A stretch of 64,000 nucleotides of DNA from Verrucomicrobiaceae bacterium (lineage in GTDB: Bacteria; Verrucomicrobiota; Verrucomicrobiia; Verrucomicrobiales; Verrucomicrobiaceae): contig JAEUHK010000073.1 in assembly GCA_016795465.1 (NCBI GenBank), positions 1 through 64,000 on the forward strand. Direction: 5' to 3'. Under the pieces are notes generated by a model, which was not told the DNA's origin, did no database searches, and was given only the letters and a program-made list of their open reading frames with translations. The position numbers were made by a program, and so were the translations under genes. Below, piece by piece: positions 45,011 through 53,607 of this stretch. Each line of letters opens with the position of its first letter. The first letter of the stretch is position 1.

Positions 45011-46290
45011 GCCAAGCCACCACCTACTCCGCGCCTCCGCTGCCTGCGCTGAGCCTCGCTGGTTCAGCGAAATTCACGCGCATCTTCAGCCGCCTGCTGC
45101 TGGTCGGCTTCATCGCTTTCGTCGTCGGCATTCTGTTTCTGCCGTGGCGACAGTTTGTGTCTGGAGCCGGACGCGTGATCGCCTTCAATCCGCTGGATCG
45201 TCGCATCAACATCGAGGCGCAGGTCGCCGGCCGCGTGAAGCATCTCCACGTTGTCGAAGGTCAGCGCGTGAAGAAGGGCGAACTGATCATCGAGATCCAG
45301 GACAACGACCCGAACCTCCTCAACAACCTCAAGGCACAGCGCGAGGCCATCGAAAGCCGCCGCGACTTCGCGAATGGCCGCGTCGAATCGCTCACCGCGC
45401 AGATCACGCAGCAGGAACTCGCCAAAGCGCAGGCCATTGATGGTGCGCAGCAGCGTGTCGCCGCCGCGAAGATCGCCGCGGAGACCTCGCAGTTGAACTA
45501 CAACCGCACGAAGGACCTCTTTGAGAAGAAACTCGAGTCGCAGCGCAATTTCGAACTCGCCACGCTCTCTCGCGACTCGACCATCGCCGAGCTGAAGTCC
45601 GCCGAGGCCGCGCTGAAGCGCACCAGCAACGATTTCGATGCCACCATCGCCTCCACGCATGCCTCGAAAGGCACCGCCTTGAGCGAAGTGGCCACCGCCG
45701 AGCGCGATCTCTCGGCCATCGACATCCAGATCAATCAAAACCTCCGTCAGGTCGTCGAATCGCCGCGCGATGGCATCGTGCTGAATGTCGCCGCCACGGA
45801 TGGCACCTACTTGAGGCCCGGATCGCTCATCTGTGTCATCATTCCCGAAACCGACAGCCGCTTTGTCGAGATCATGGTCGATGGCAATGACATGCCGCTC
45901 ATCCAGCCGCGCAAAGATGGCCAGCCCGGCAGCCCGGTGCGTCTCGCCTTTGAAGGCTGGCCTGCGGTGCAGATGATCGGCTGGCCGCAGCTCGCCATCG
46001 GCACCTTTGGCGGCGAAGTCGTCTTCGTCGATGCCACCGATGACGGCACTGGCAAGTTCCGCGTCGTCGTCGGTCCCGCCGATGACATCGTCGATCGTGG
46101 CGATGGCAAAGGCCCCGTCACCGTCGGCTGGCCTGACAAAGACCGCTGGCTCCGTCAGGGTGCCCGTGCGAATGCGTGGGTCATGCTGAACCAGGTCCCG
46201 CTCTGGTTTGAACTCTGGCGTCAAATCAACGGCTTCCCGCCCGTGGTCAGCGACAAGGACGGCAAACTCGACCCGACCAAGAAATCATGA
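45007..46290 (+). CDS. HlyD-family membrane fusion protein
   Basis: A 427-residue periplasmic adaptor. One membrane segment (about 33-52, LLLVGFIAFVVGILFLPW) is followed by a biotinyl-lipoyl-like half (GRVKHLHVVEGQRVKKGELIIEIQDND), a long coiled-coil hairpin (about 105-245) and the returning lipoyl half (VVESPRDGIVLNVAATDG). It bridges the ABC protein of the upstream gene and the TolC-like channel downstream. It overlaps both neighbours by ATGA, so the three subunits are translated together. Confidence 0.93.
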   Translation: MSQATTYSAPPLPALSLAGSAKFTRIFSRLLLVGFIAFVVGILFLPWRQFVSGAGRVIAFNPLDRRINIEAQVAGRVKHLHVVEGQRVKKGELIIEIQDNDPNLLNNLKAQREAIESRRDFANGRVESLTAQITQQELAKAQAIDGAQQRVAAAKIAAETSQLNYNRTKDLFEKKLESQRNFELATLSRDSTIAELKSAEAALKRTSNDFDATIASTHASKGTALSEVATAERDLSAIDIQINQNLRQVVESPRDGIVLNVAATDGTYLRPGSLICVIIPETDSRFVEIMVDGNDMPLIQPRKDGQPGSPVRLAFEGWPAVQMIGWPQLAIGTFGGEVVFVDATDDGTGKFRVVVGPADDIVDRGDGKGPVTVGWPDKDRWLRQGARANAWVMLNQVPLWFELWRQINGFPPVVSDKDGKLDPTKKS

Positions 46291-47816
46291 TCAGAATGAC
46301 TCACGCAAAGGCGCAAAGGCGCAAAGAATCCCAGGTTCAGGGCCTTTGCGCCTTTGCGCCTTTGCGTGAGACTTCATTCCTCTCTCGCAGCGCCGTCTTG
46401 CTGCTCCTCATTTTCCAATTTTCAGTTTTCAGTTCTCAATTTTCAATCCTGAGCGCTGCCGAGAAGCCCAAAACGCTTCTCCTTCAAGAAGTCCTCGCTT
46501 CCGTTCAATCCCAGTATCCGCCCTATCTTGCCGCTCTGATCGAACAAGACATCGCGAACGGCCGCGTGAGGCAGGCGCAGGGGGCCTTTGACCTCAATTT
46601 GAATGCGGGCGGCACGATGAACCTCGCGGGCTACTACGATGGACGCACGGGTTACGCGATGCTGGAGCAGCCGCTGCCGTTTTGGGGTGGCAGCGTGTAT
46701 GGCGGCTACCGTTTGAGCAGCGGCTTCCTGCCGAACTACAACAAGGATCGCACCGGCGTCGATGGCGAGGGCGTGCTCGGCTTTCGCATCCCGCTGCTGC
46801 GCGATGGCACCATCGACCGTCGCCGCGCTTCGCTCTGGCAGGCGCAGATCGACCAGGAACTCGCCGACCCGATCATCCTGCGCCAATACCTCGACTTCAT
46901 CCGCGCCGCGACGATCAGCTACTACACGTGGGTCGCCAGCGGACAGCGCCTCGCGCTCACCGAGGAACTCTTTCGCATCGCCAAAGACCGCGACAGCGCC
47001 ATCGCCGAGCAGGTCAAAAAAGGCGCGAGCGCTCCCATCGTGCAGATCGACAACCAGCGCCTCGTTGTCAGCCGCGAAATCGCCACCGTGCAGGCTTTGC
47101 GACGCTTCCAGGCCGCTGCGATCGAGCTTTCGCTCTTCTTCCGCACCAAGGACAAAGCCGAGCCCATCATCGCCGAACGAAATCGCGTGCCGAAAGCCTT
47201 CCCCCCGCATCCGCGCCTCGATGAAAGCCAGCTCACGGCCGACATCGCCAAAGCGGCTGTGTTTCGCCCCGAAATCCGCCGCATTGAGCTGCTCGTTCAA
47301 AAAGTCGAAATCGACCGCAAGCTCGCGAAGAACAATTTGCTGCCGAATCTCGATGTCGGCGTGGAAGCAGGTCAATTCTTCGGCGGCAATCGGCCACGCG
47401 ACATCGAGCAAAACGAGATCGAGGCCAAAATGGAGTTCAAACTGCCCCTGCAACGTCGCGAGGCCCAGGGCCGCGTGGATATCGCCGATGCCACCATCGA
47501 GCGCCTCAACAACGACAAGCGTTTCGCCCGCGACCGCATCACCGCCGACGTGCGCGACGCCTACAGCGCCCTCATCGCCGCCTATGACGCGCTCAAGATG
47601 ACGCGCAAAAACGTCGAACTCGCCCGCCAGCTTGAAAAAGCCGAAAACGAGCGCCTCAAGCAAGGTGCGACGGATTTGCTCGCCCTTCAAATCCGCGAAC
47701 AAGCTACCTTCGACGCCCAAGTCCTCGAAGTCGAAGCTCAGGCCGACTACTTCCGTGCCCAGGCAAACTACCGCGCTGCGATTGCGGCGGACGCGCCGAG
47801 CAAGTTGACGCGTTGA
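46287..47816 (+). CDS. TolC-like outer-membrane efflux protein with repeat-derived N-terminus
   Basis: A 509-residue outer-membrane factor. Two long helical halves (about 75-290 and 300-500) with paired OEP repeats should form the trimeric export tunnel of the type I system. The ATG at 46287 overlaps the HlyD stop; ATG 46296 is a near alternative. The first ~35 residues (THAKAQRRKE...LCAFAPLRE) are translated from a 27-bp inverted repeat. The next hydrophobic stretch (AVLLLLIFQFSVFSSQFSILSAAE), serving as signal peptide, is partly made from a TTTTCA-type repeat. Translation could instead begin later, at TTG near 46397. Confidence 0.88.
   Translation: MIRMTHAKAQRRKESQVQGLCAFAPLRETSFLSRSAVLLLLIFQFSVFSSQFSILSAAEKPKTLLLQEVLASVQSQYPPYLAALIEQDIANGRVRQAQGAFDLNLNAGGTMNLAGYYDGRTGYAMLEQPLPFWGGSVYGGYRLSSGFLPNYNKDRTGVDGEGVLGFRIPLLRDGTIDRRRASLWQAQIDQELADPIILRQYLDFIRAATISYYTWVASGQRLALTEELFRIAKDRDSAIAEQVKKGASAPIVQIDNQRLVVSREIATVQALRRFQAAAIELSLFFRTKDKAEPIIAERNRVPKAFPPHPRLDESQLTADIAKAAVFRPEIRRIELLVQKVEIDRKLAKNNLLPNLDVGVEAGQFFGGNRPRDIEQNEIEAKMEFKLPLQRREAQGRVDIADATIERLNNDKRFARDRITADVRDAYSALIAAYDALKMTRKNVELARQLEKAENERLKQGATDLLALQIREQATFDAQVLEVEAQADYFRAQANYRAAIAADAPSKLTR
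46300..46370. repeat. Perfect 27-bp inverted repeat D inside the TolC-like gene
   Basis: Arms 46300-46326 and 46344-46370 are exact reverse complements over 27 bp with a 17-nt loop. Each arm consists of tandem GGCGCAAA units. It is read in frame near the N-terminus of the outer-membrane factor. The same GGCGCAAA-type palindromes are familiar from Planctomycetes and Verrucomicrobiota genomes. Confidence 0.92.
46411..46450 (+). repeat. TTTTCA-type short tandem array
   Basis: Imperfect 7-8-bp units (TTTTCCAA, TTTTCAG, TTTTCAG, TTCTCAA, TTTTCAA) run back to back and encode the phenylalanine/serine core of the signal peptide (FQFSVFSSQFSI). They lie 40 bp after repeat D. Confidence 0.65.
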
Positions 47817-47822
47817 CGTGCA

Positions 47823-48191
47823 TCACTTGATGGAGTCAAACACGTTTCGGATGATTGTGTAGGCACCGTAAAAAGTGCATAAGAGGAAAAGCAAAAGCAG
47901 GGTGCAGCCAAACTTCCGCGAGAACCACTCCTTGAGGCTCTCCCTCTGCAACTCGCCAAGTTCTCCATCCGAGATAACCTGAAATACAACGGACCCGAGC
48001 GAGTTTGGATTTTTCTCTTCGGTGACATAGTGCTCGACTCGCCCAACACCCCTCTCCGACAGCGCGCGAATGTCTTCCGAGAGCTTTAGCAGGTCAGGCG
48101 ATGTGGCGAGAATGACCGCATTCTTAAACCCGGGATGTCCGGACTCCGTCCTCAAAACGTAACGATTTCTTGGGGGAGTCTGCTCGATCAT
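47823..48191 (-). CDS. Hypothetical small membrane protein
   Basis: A 122-residue protein not recognised as any named family. The N-terminal ~90 residues are soluble and mixed alpha/beta (KNAVILATSPDLLKLSEDIRALSERG). Residues ~96-113 form one hydrophobic helix (CTLLLLFLLCTFYGAYTII) near the C-terminus, so it is likely a tail-anchored cytoplasmic protein. It converges with the TolC-like gene with a 6-bp gap. Base composition is less GC-rich than its neighbours, which may mean transfer, but that is a visual impression. Confidence 0.6.
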   Translation of the reverse strand: MIEQTPPRNRYVLRTESGHPGFKNAVILATSPDLLKLSEDIRALSERGVGRVEHYVTEEKNPNSLGSVVFQVISDGELGELQRESLKEWFSRKFGCTLLLLFLLCTFYGAYTIIRNVFDSIK

Positions 48192-48272
48192 GTGGATTGA
48201 GTTAAAGTTAGTTCGTTTCTACAGATGCTGGTGGGGCAAGAATGACACGCTAACTCAATTTGGCTCTCGCAT

Positions 48273-48328
48273 TTTCCAGCAGATTCAGGGAGGCCGGCAG
48301 ATCACCCAGAAAAGAAATCTGCTGGAAA
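48273..48328. repeat. 13-bp inverted repeat in spacer
   Basis: TTTCCAGCAGATT (48273-48285) and AATCTGCTGGAAA (48316-48328) are exact reverse complements with a 30-nt loop. No T-run follows on either strand, so it is more likely a small repeat element than a terminator. Confidence 0.55.
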
Positions 48329-48370
48329 CCACCTGTCATGGTTAGGCCCCGTAATGCCGCCTCTCGCGTC

Positions 48371-48385
48371 TCAGCCGTTCGCTGA
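48371..48385. repeat. Short hairpin family G, copy 1
   Basis: TCAGC-CGTTC-GCTGA, a 5-bp stem with a 5-nt loop. Related hairpins with the same TCAGCCGTT start occur at 54280 and 59065, always in spacers. Confidence 0.5.
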
Positions 48386-48425
48386 TGGCGGGATCGCATG
48401 AGGCGTGAATGATGCCATTCCCCCC

Positions 48426-49334
48426 ATGAAAAACCCTCTCTCCATCCTATCGGCTCTGTTTTGCGCCTCCACGCTGACTTTGTCGGCACAAACCACGACG
48501 GAAACCACCACCACGCGCTCCGTGGATCTCATTGACCCGGCGGCGTTCGGGTTTGGGAGGCCGGGGTACATGGTGGACACGACGTTCATCGACACGCAGG
48601 ACTTTGCGAACCGTCCGGGCGGGCTCGATTTCATGGAAGTGCGCACGATTCTGCCGTTGTGGACGAAGAAGGTGAACGCGCTGCGCATCAGCGCCTCGCT
48701 GAGCTACAATTTGAGCGAGTTGGACTTCAACGGCTTCCTCGGGCTGCAACGCGAGACGCTGCACACGCTGGAGGCGCAGGTGAGTTTGTTTTGGCGGCCG
48801 GAGCAGTCGAAATGGTGGGGACTGGGTTTCTTCACACCGGGGCTCGGCACGGATTTCCAAGGGTTGTCGTGGGATGACTTCGAGGTCTCGGGCCTTGGAT
48901 TGCTTTGCTATCGCTTCACGGACACGTTCAGCCTCGCGGGCGGTTTCTTTGCGCAGTATGGCGCTCAAGAGGGCATGATCGTGCCGGCGCTGGGTTTCAT
49001 CTGGAAGCCGGACCCGTTCATCGTGCAGGTGACGCCGCCGTTTGTCGTGCTCGGCTGGCGGGCGACGGATCGCGTGACGCTGAGCCTCAGCGCCTACCCG
49101 AGCGGTGGCTCGTGGGATGTGGAGGACCCGGCGGTGAATCGCGTGGAGCTCAATGGCTGGCAAACGGCCGCGTCGGTGATCTACCAGGCCACGGACCGCT
49201 TTTCCGTCTCGCTGCGTGCCGGTATGAATATCGGCGGAGAGCTTGAGTTGCGCGACGGGAACAACAATGTGCTGGCGAATGAAACGCTGGAGTCGGCACC
49301 CTTCGGGGCGCTGAACCTGCGCTGGCAGTTTTGA
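48426..49334 (+). CDS. Outer-membrane beta-barrel protein, DUF6268-like
   Basis: A 302-residue protein from ATG 48426 (MKNPLSILSALFCASTLTLSAQ, signal peptide). Alternating hydrophobic/polar strands (LRISASLSYNLSELDFNG, AQVSLFWRPEQSKWWGLGFF, ALGFIWKPDPFIVQVTPPF, SVSLRAGMNIGGEL) and a terminal aromatic F (LNLRWQF) fit a barrel inserted by the Bam machinery. The family has no known function. The sensor kinase gene starts 18 bp after its stop, so the three genes 48426-51858 may be one operon. Confidence 0.78.
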   Translation: MKNPLSILSALFCASTLTLSAQTTTETTTTRSVDLIDPAAFGFGRPGYMVDTTFIDTQDFANRPGGLDFMEVRTILPLWTKKVNALRISASLSYNLSELDFNGFLGLQRETLHTLEAQVSLFWRPEQSKWWGLGFFTPGLGTDFQGLSWDDFEVSGLGLLCYRFTDTFSLAGGFFAQYGAQEGMIVPALGFIWKPDPFIVQVTPPFVVLGWRATDRVTLSLSAYPSGGSWDVEDPAVNRVELNGWQTAASVIYQATDRFSVSLRAGMNIGGELELRDGNNNVLANETLESAPFGALNLRWQF

Positions 49335-49352
49335 TCCCGTTTTGATGCTCGC

Positions 49353-51242
49353 ATGACTCCACCCCTTCCAGATGAGGCCCGCTTCCGACTGCTCGTCGAG
49401 AACATCGGCGATGTGCTTTGGTTCAAGGAGCTGAATCCCGCACGCTTCACCTATGTGAGCCCTGCGTTTGAGCGCATCTGGGGTCGCAGTGTGGCGGAGT
49501 TGCAGCGGAAACCGGGCCTGTGGGAGGAGGGCATTCATCCGGAGGACCGGCCTGCGGTTCGTCAGGCGCTGCGGGCGTGGTTCAGCGGCGAAAAAGCGGA
49601 CTACGAGGTGCATTACCGCGTCATCGGCCAAAAGGGTGAGGTGAGGTGGCTGGCGGATCGTGGCATCATTTTGGGCCGCAAGAACGGCAAGCCCTACCAG
49701 ATCGGTGGCATCGCGCGTGACATCACCGAACGCGAGGCCGCGGATGCCTCGCGCAAACGCCTCGCTGCTGTGGTGGAGAACTCCGACGACGCCATCATCA
49801 CGCTCGATCTCGATGGCGTGATCCAGACCTGGAATGCCGGTGCGGAGCGCATCTTCCAATACACCGCGAAAGAGGCGGTGGGACGCAATGTGGGCTTCTT
49901 GCGACCGCTGGAGGCGGCGGATGATGAGGCCGTTTTTCGTCGTCACATCCGGCAAGGCAAACGCATCGACCACTACGAGACGCATCGCGTGCGCAAGGAT
50001 GGTCGCGTGATCGACATCTCCGTGTCGATCTCGCCTTTGAACGACTCCGCCGGACGCATCACCGGCTTCTCGAAGATCTCGCGTGACATCACGCAGCGGA
50101 ATGTGGATCGGCGCATGTTTCATCAATTGCTCGAGTCCGCGCCGGACGGCTTCGTCATTCTAAATGCCGAGGGCATCGTGCGCATGGCCAATGCACGCAC
50201 GGAGGTTCTCTTTGGCCTGCCACGGAAGAAAATCATCGGCGCTCCCTTTGAAGCGCTGCTGCCTGCGGAGGACCGCCATCGCTTCACGGCATGCCGTCGC
50301 GAGTTTTTGCGGCAACCGGGCCGCTCGGAGAAATTTCGCGGCATGCATCTGAATGGCGTGCGACGTCGCAGCGGGCCGTTTCCGATGGAAATCAGCCTCA
50401 GCCAGGTGGAGACGCCGGAAGGTCCGCTCATCATCATCGACATCACGGACATCACCGAACGCAAGGAGGCCGAGCAGACCATCCGCGAGCTGAATGCGGA
50501 GCTCGAACAACGCGTGCAGGAGCGCACCGCCGCGCTCACCGAGCAGATCGCCGCGCGGCTTCGTCTTGAAGAAGAGCTTCTCAACATCAGCGAGCGCGAG
50601 CAGCGCCGCATTGGTCAGGATTTGCACGATGATCTCGGCCAGCAGCTCGCCGGTGCATGGATGATGGCCGATGTGCTGCAGCGCACGTTGGAGGCCGACC
50701 AATCGCCGCGTCATGCCGAGGCCAAAAAGATCGGCGGCCTGCTGCAAAAGGCTCTCGCGCACACGCGTGGCCTCGCCCGCGGTTTGCATCCCGTCGCGCC
50801 GGAGCAGGGTGGCTTTGCGAAGGCGCTCGAAACGCTCGCCGCGCAGTCTGGCGAGCTGTTTCGCGTGAAGTGCCTCTTTGAATGCGAGGAGGCGCCGCCC
50901 ATCGACGACGAGGCCATCAGCACGCATCTCTACCGCATCGCGCAGGAGGCCGTGAGCAATGCCGTGAAGCACGGCGCGGCCAAAAAAGTGCGCATCCAGC
51001 TCACGTGTGCCGCCCTGACCATCACCGATGATGGCAGCGGCCTGCGCGAGCCTTTGCAGAGCGAAGGCATGGGCATGCGCATCATGCGCTACCGTGCCGA
51101 GATGGCCGGCGGCACGCTCAGCGTGCGCAACGGCCGCAAAGGTGTCATTGTCACCTGCCAGTTTCACCCCACGACTCACCATGCCGAAAAAACAGCCGCC
51201 AAACGACGCGCCCGCCAAAAAGCGCGTCCTCATCGTCGATGA
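49353..51242 (+). CDS. Soluble PAS-domain sensor histidine kinase (NarX/DegS type)
   Basis: A 629-residue kinase without membrane segments. Three PAS/PAC domains (about 10-130, 140-250, 260-372) precede a short coiled coil, a HisKA_3 domain with phospho-acceptor H425 (RRIGQDLHDDLGQQLAG) and a HATPase_c domain (N box AVSNAVKHG, then DDGSGLR and GMGMRIMRYRAEMAGG). PAS domains may bind haem, flavin or small ligands; none can be assigned. Its last 62 nt overlap the response regulator, and the tail beyond the catalytic domain (AEKTAAKRRARQ) is basic because of that overlap. Confidence 0.93.
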   Translation: MTPPLPDEARFRLLVENIGDVLWFKELNPARFTYVSPAFERIWGRSVAELQRKPGLWEEGIHPEDRPAVRQALRAWFSGEKADYEVHYRVIGQKGEVRWLADRGIILGRKNGKPYQIGGIARDITEREAADASRKRLAAVVENSDDAIITLDLDGVIQTWNAGAERIFQYTAKEAVGRNVGFLRPLEAADDEAVFRRHIRQGKRIDHYETHRVRKDGRVIDISVSISPLNDSAGRITGFSKISRDITQRNVDRRMFHQLLESAPDGFVILNAEGIVRMANARTEVLFGLPRKKIIGAPFEALLPAEDRHRFTACRREFLRQPGRSEKFRGMHLNGVRRRSGPFPMEISLSQVETPEGPLIIIDITDITERKEAEQTIRELNAELEQRVQERTAALTEQIAARLRLEEELLNISEREQRRIGQDLHDDLGQQLAGAWMMADVLQRTLEADQSPRHAEAKKIGGLLQKALAHTRGLARGLHPVAPEQGGFAKALETLAAQSGELFRVKCLFECEEAPPIDDEAISTHLYRIAQEAVSNAVKHGAAKKVRIQLTCAALTITDDGSGLREPLQSEGMGMRIMRYRAEMAGGTLSVRNGRKGVIVTCQFHPTTHHAEKTAAKRRARQKARPHRR

Positions 51243-51858
51243 TCATCCGATCTTCCGCGCCGGTTTGACCGGTCTCGTGAACCTCGAGGCCGAACTCACC
51301 GTGTGCGGCGAGGCCAACGACGCCACGCAGGCCATGCACGCCCTCGAAAAGCTGCATCCCGACCTCGTTTTGCTCGACATGAGCCTGCCCGGCAAAGGCG
51401 GCCTCGAATTGCTCAAGGACATCCGCGCCCTCTCGCCGCAGACACCCGTGCTCATCATCTCCATGCACGACGAGACGCTGTATGCCGAGCGGGTGATCAA
51501 AGCGGGAGGCCGCGGCTACATCATGAAGCAGGAAGGCCCCGAAAAGATCGTGCAGGCCATCCGCAAGGTGCTTTCCGGAAGCATCTCCGTCAGCGAGCGC
51601 ATCGCCGCGCAGATCCTCGATGCCATGTCCGGCGGCAAAGGTGGCGCGAGCAGCTCCGTCAGCACGCTCACCGATCGCGAGTTCGAGGTGTATCGCCTCC
51701 TCGGCCAGGGCAAAGAACCGCACGAGATCGCCCGCACACTGCACCTCAGCATCAAAACCGTGGACACCCACCGCGCCCACATCCGCCAAAAGCTCGGCCT
51801 GCGAAACGCCACCGAACTCATCCACCACGCCACGCGATGGACGGCGGAGCAGGGATGA
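51181..51858 (+). CDS. NarL/FixJ-family response regulator
   Basis: A 225-residue regulator from ATG 51181 (MPKKQPPNDAPAKKRVLIVDDHP). The receiver domain has D20/D21 and phospho-acceptor D66 (LVLLDMSLPG); the C-terminal LuxR helix-turn-helix (LTDREFEVYRLLGQGKEPHEIARTLHLSIKTVDTHR) binds DNA. An in-frame open stretch from 51028 inside the kinase gene has no family match. The 62-nt overlap with the kinase implies translational coupling. Targets are not evident in the window. Confidence 0.93.
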   Translation: MPKKQPPNDAPAKKRVLIVDDHPIFRAGLTGLVNLEAELTVCGEANDATQAMHALEKLHPDLVLLDMSLPGKGGLELLKDIRALSPQTPVLIISMHDETLYAERVIKAGGRGYIMKQEGPEKIVQAIRKVLSGSISVSERIAAQILDAMSGGKGGASSSVSTLTDREFEVYRLLGQGKEPHEIARTLHLSIKTVDTHRAHIRQKLGLRNATELIHHATRWTAEQG

Positions 51859-51926
51859 GGAGCGTGGGCAGCGGAAGGACCAAAGAACTGGCTTGAGTGC
51901 GGCCCGTCAGCCCCATATCATGCGTC

Positions 51927-52178
51927 ATGACACTCACACTCGATCTTCCGCCCGAGCTGGAGAAGGAGGCTCTACGAATCAGCGACCTCAAAGACCGCTT
52001 GATGGTCTTCGTGCGCCAGCAGGTGGACTTGGAGCAGTGGCGCTCCGAGCGCTATTCGCCTGCCGCGCGACAGTTGGTCGCCGAATCGGCCGAGTTAGCG
52101 GAAAAAATGACGCACGAAGAAGCCGTGGCTGGTTTCCTCGATGTGCATGAGCGTGTCACCGCGGCGATTCAAGAATAG
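51927..52178 (+). CDS. Probable antitoxin of a PIN toxin-antitoxin pair
   Basis: An 83-residue protein from ATG 51927 (MTLTLDLPPELEKEALRIS). The opening resembles short antitoxins whose first residues form a beta strand and helix for DNA binding (LTLDLPPELE), and the rest is charged and helical. The PIN-domain gene begins 8 bp after its stop, the usual antitoxin-toxin order. No named antitoxin family is claimed. Confidence 0.65.
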   Translation: MTLTLDLPPELEKEALRISDLKDRLMVFVRQQVDLEQWRSERYSPAARQLVAESAELAEKMTHEEAVAGFLDVHERVTAAIQE

Positions 52179-52186
52179 GCTTCCGC

Positions 52187-52618
52187 ATGCTCAGAGCCGT
52201 TCATGACACCAACGTCGTCCTCGCGGCTCAGCGGACCAATCATCCGTCGAGTCCGAATCGGGAGGTCATCGAGCGCTGGCTGCGTGGCGAATACACGCTG
52301 CTCTACACCGATGACATGCTCGCCGAGTTCGCGGAGAAGATGCTGGCGCATGCCGTGCCGAGGGCCGACATCCTGCGGCTGCTGGCCTCGATTCGTCGCC
52401 TCGGTGAAAAGGTTTTCATCGCCGCCTTCCATGTGCGGCCCTACCCGGCGGATGAAGATGACATCGCTTTCCTGCTTTGCGCCATCAACGGAGCCGCGAG
52501 TCATCTGGTGAGCTACGATGACGATCTGCTCAGCCTCCACGACGCCTACCTCAGTGAGTTCATCATCTGCCAGCCGATCCCCTTCCTGGCGGACCTGCTG
52601 AAGCAGGCAAAGCCTTGA
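52187..52618 (+). CDS. PIN-domain toxin (VapC-like ribonuclease)
   Basis: A 143-residue PIN-domain protein of the COG1569 type. Acidic residues that would bind Mg2+ are visible: D7 (AVHDTNVVLAA), the acidic cluster in PADEDDIAFLL, and D in LVSYDDDLLSL. Such toxins cleave RNA, often tRNA or rRNA, when the antitoxin is lost. It is paired with the gene at 51927. The toxin may stabilise this region or act in stress. Confidence 0.82.
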   Translation: MLRAVHDTNVVLAAQRTNHPSSPNREVIERWLRGEYTLLYTDDMLAEFAEKMLAHAVPRADILRLLASIRRLGEKVFIAAFHVRPYPADEDDIAFLLCAINGAASHLVSYDDDLLSLHDAYLSEFIICQPIPFLADLLKQAKP

Positions 52619-52672
52619 GTTTGCCGAGGCAGGCTCATCCAGTGGCTGAGATTCAGTGAAGGAGGCTGCGTA

Positions 52673-53560
52673 TTGGCAGATGGGGCGGTGAAACGGATGC
52701 ATCGGCGTATGCCGACTCCTTTTCCATGGCCTGAGCCGCCGCCGCCTTCGTGTCCGGTGCTTAAATTGCTGCAAGGGCAGACTGCGATCGTCACGGGCGC
52801 GTCGTCGGGCATCGGGCGGGCCATCGCGATTGCCCTCGGGCATGCCGGGGCGAATGTGGTGGTGAATTTCTTCGGGCAGCCGGACAAGGCGCTCGAGGTG
52901 GCGGAGGAGGTGCGGCGCTGTGGGTCGCGGGCGATGGCGGTTGCGGCGGATGTTTCGGATCCGCGGCAGGTGCGGATCCTGTTTGAGCGCACGGTGGATG
53001 AGTTTGGCCGGCTCGACATCCTCGTGAACAACGCGGGCATCCAGCTCGATGCAGCGGTTGAGGATCTGACCTTCGAGCAGTGGCAGCGGGTGATGGATGT
53101 GAACCTCACCGGGCCGTTTTTGTGCTGCCAGGAGGCGGTGCGGCTTTTTAACAAGCAAGGCATCGACCCTGCGCGGTCCTGCGCAGCGGGAAAAATCATC
53201 TGCATCAGCTCCGTGCACGAGGTCATCCCGTGGGCCGGGCATGTGAACTATGCCGCGTCGAAAGGCGGGCTCATGCTGCTGATGAAAAGCCTCGCGCAGG
53301 AGGTGGCGCCGCGTCGCATCCGCGTGAACAGCATCGCGCCCGGCGCCATCCGCACACCGATCAACACCGCCGCGTGGAGCACCCGCGAGGCCTACGACGC
53401 GCTGCTCACGCTCATCCCGCAGAAGCGCATCGGCGAGGCGGAGGAGATCGGCCGCGCCGCGGTGTGGCTGGCCTCCGATCAGAGCGATTACGTCCACGGC
53501 ATCACGCTCTTCGTCGATGGCGGCATGACTCTCTATCCCGGCTTCGAGACGGGCGGATAG
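52673..53560 (+). CDS. Short-chain dehydrogenase/reductase (glucose-1-dehydrogenase-like)
   Basis: About 295 residues. TGASSGIG is the NAD(P)-binding motif, NNAG is present, and YAASKGG has catalytic Tyr and Lys with Ser in ISSVHEVIPW. The closing segment (VHGITLFVDGGMTLYPGF) is typical of glucose-1-dehydrogenase-like SDRs. TTG at 52673 is chosen because a strong AAGGAGG (52659-52665) sits 7 nt before it; ATG 52697 or 52709 are alternatives without a site. It opens a run of same-strand genes that look like a stress or envelope group. Confidence 0.87.
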   Translation: MADGAVKRMHRRMPTPFPWPEPPPPSCPVLKLLQGQTAIVTGASSGIGRAIAIALGHAGANVVVNFFGQPDKALEVAEEVRRCGSRAMAVAADVSDPRQVRILFERTVDEFGRLDILVNNAGIQLDAAVEDLTFEQWQRVMDVNLTGPFLCCQEAVRLFNKQGIDPARSCAAGKIICISSVHEVIPWAGHVNYAASKGGLMLLMKSLAQEVAPRRIRVNSIAPGAIRTPINTAAWSTREAYDALLTLIPQKRIGEAEEIGRAAVWLASDQSDYVHGITLFVDGGMTLYPGFETGG

Positions 53561-53607
53561 CAGTGACCAACCAAGTCTCACCAACCCAACCTCAACCAAC
53601 CCCAACC

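Noticed and set aside
48340..48357. GGTTAGGCCCCGTAATG considered as a fifth operator of the S1-S4 type
   Set aside because: The half-sites are in the wrong order and orientation, and no -10-like hexamer lies 38 bp beyond.
48250..48489. Possible 79-residue minus-strand gene before the beta-barrel gene
   Set aside because: No ribosome binding site or recognisable motif, and it overlaps the well-supported barrel gene and two inverted repeats.
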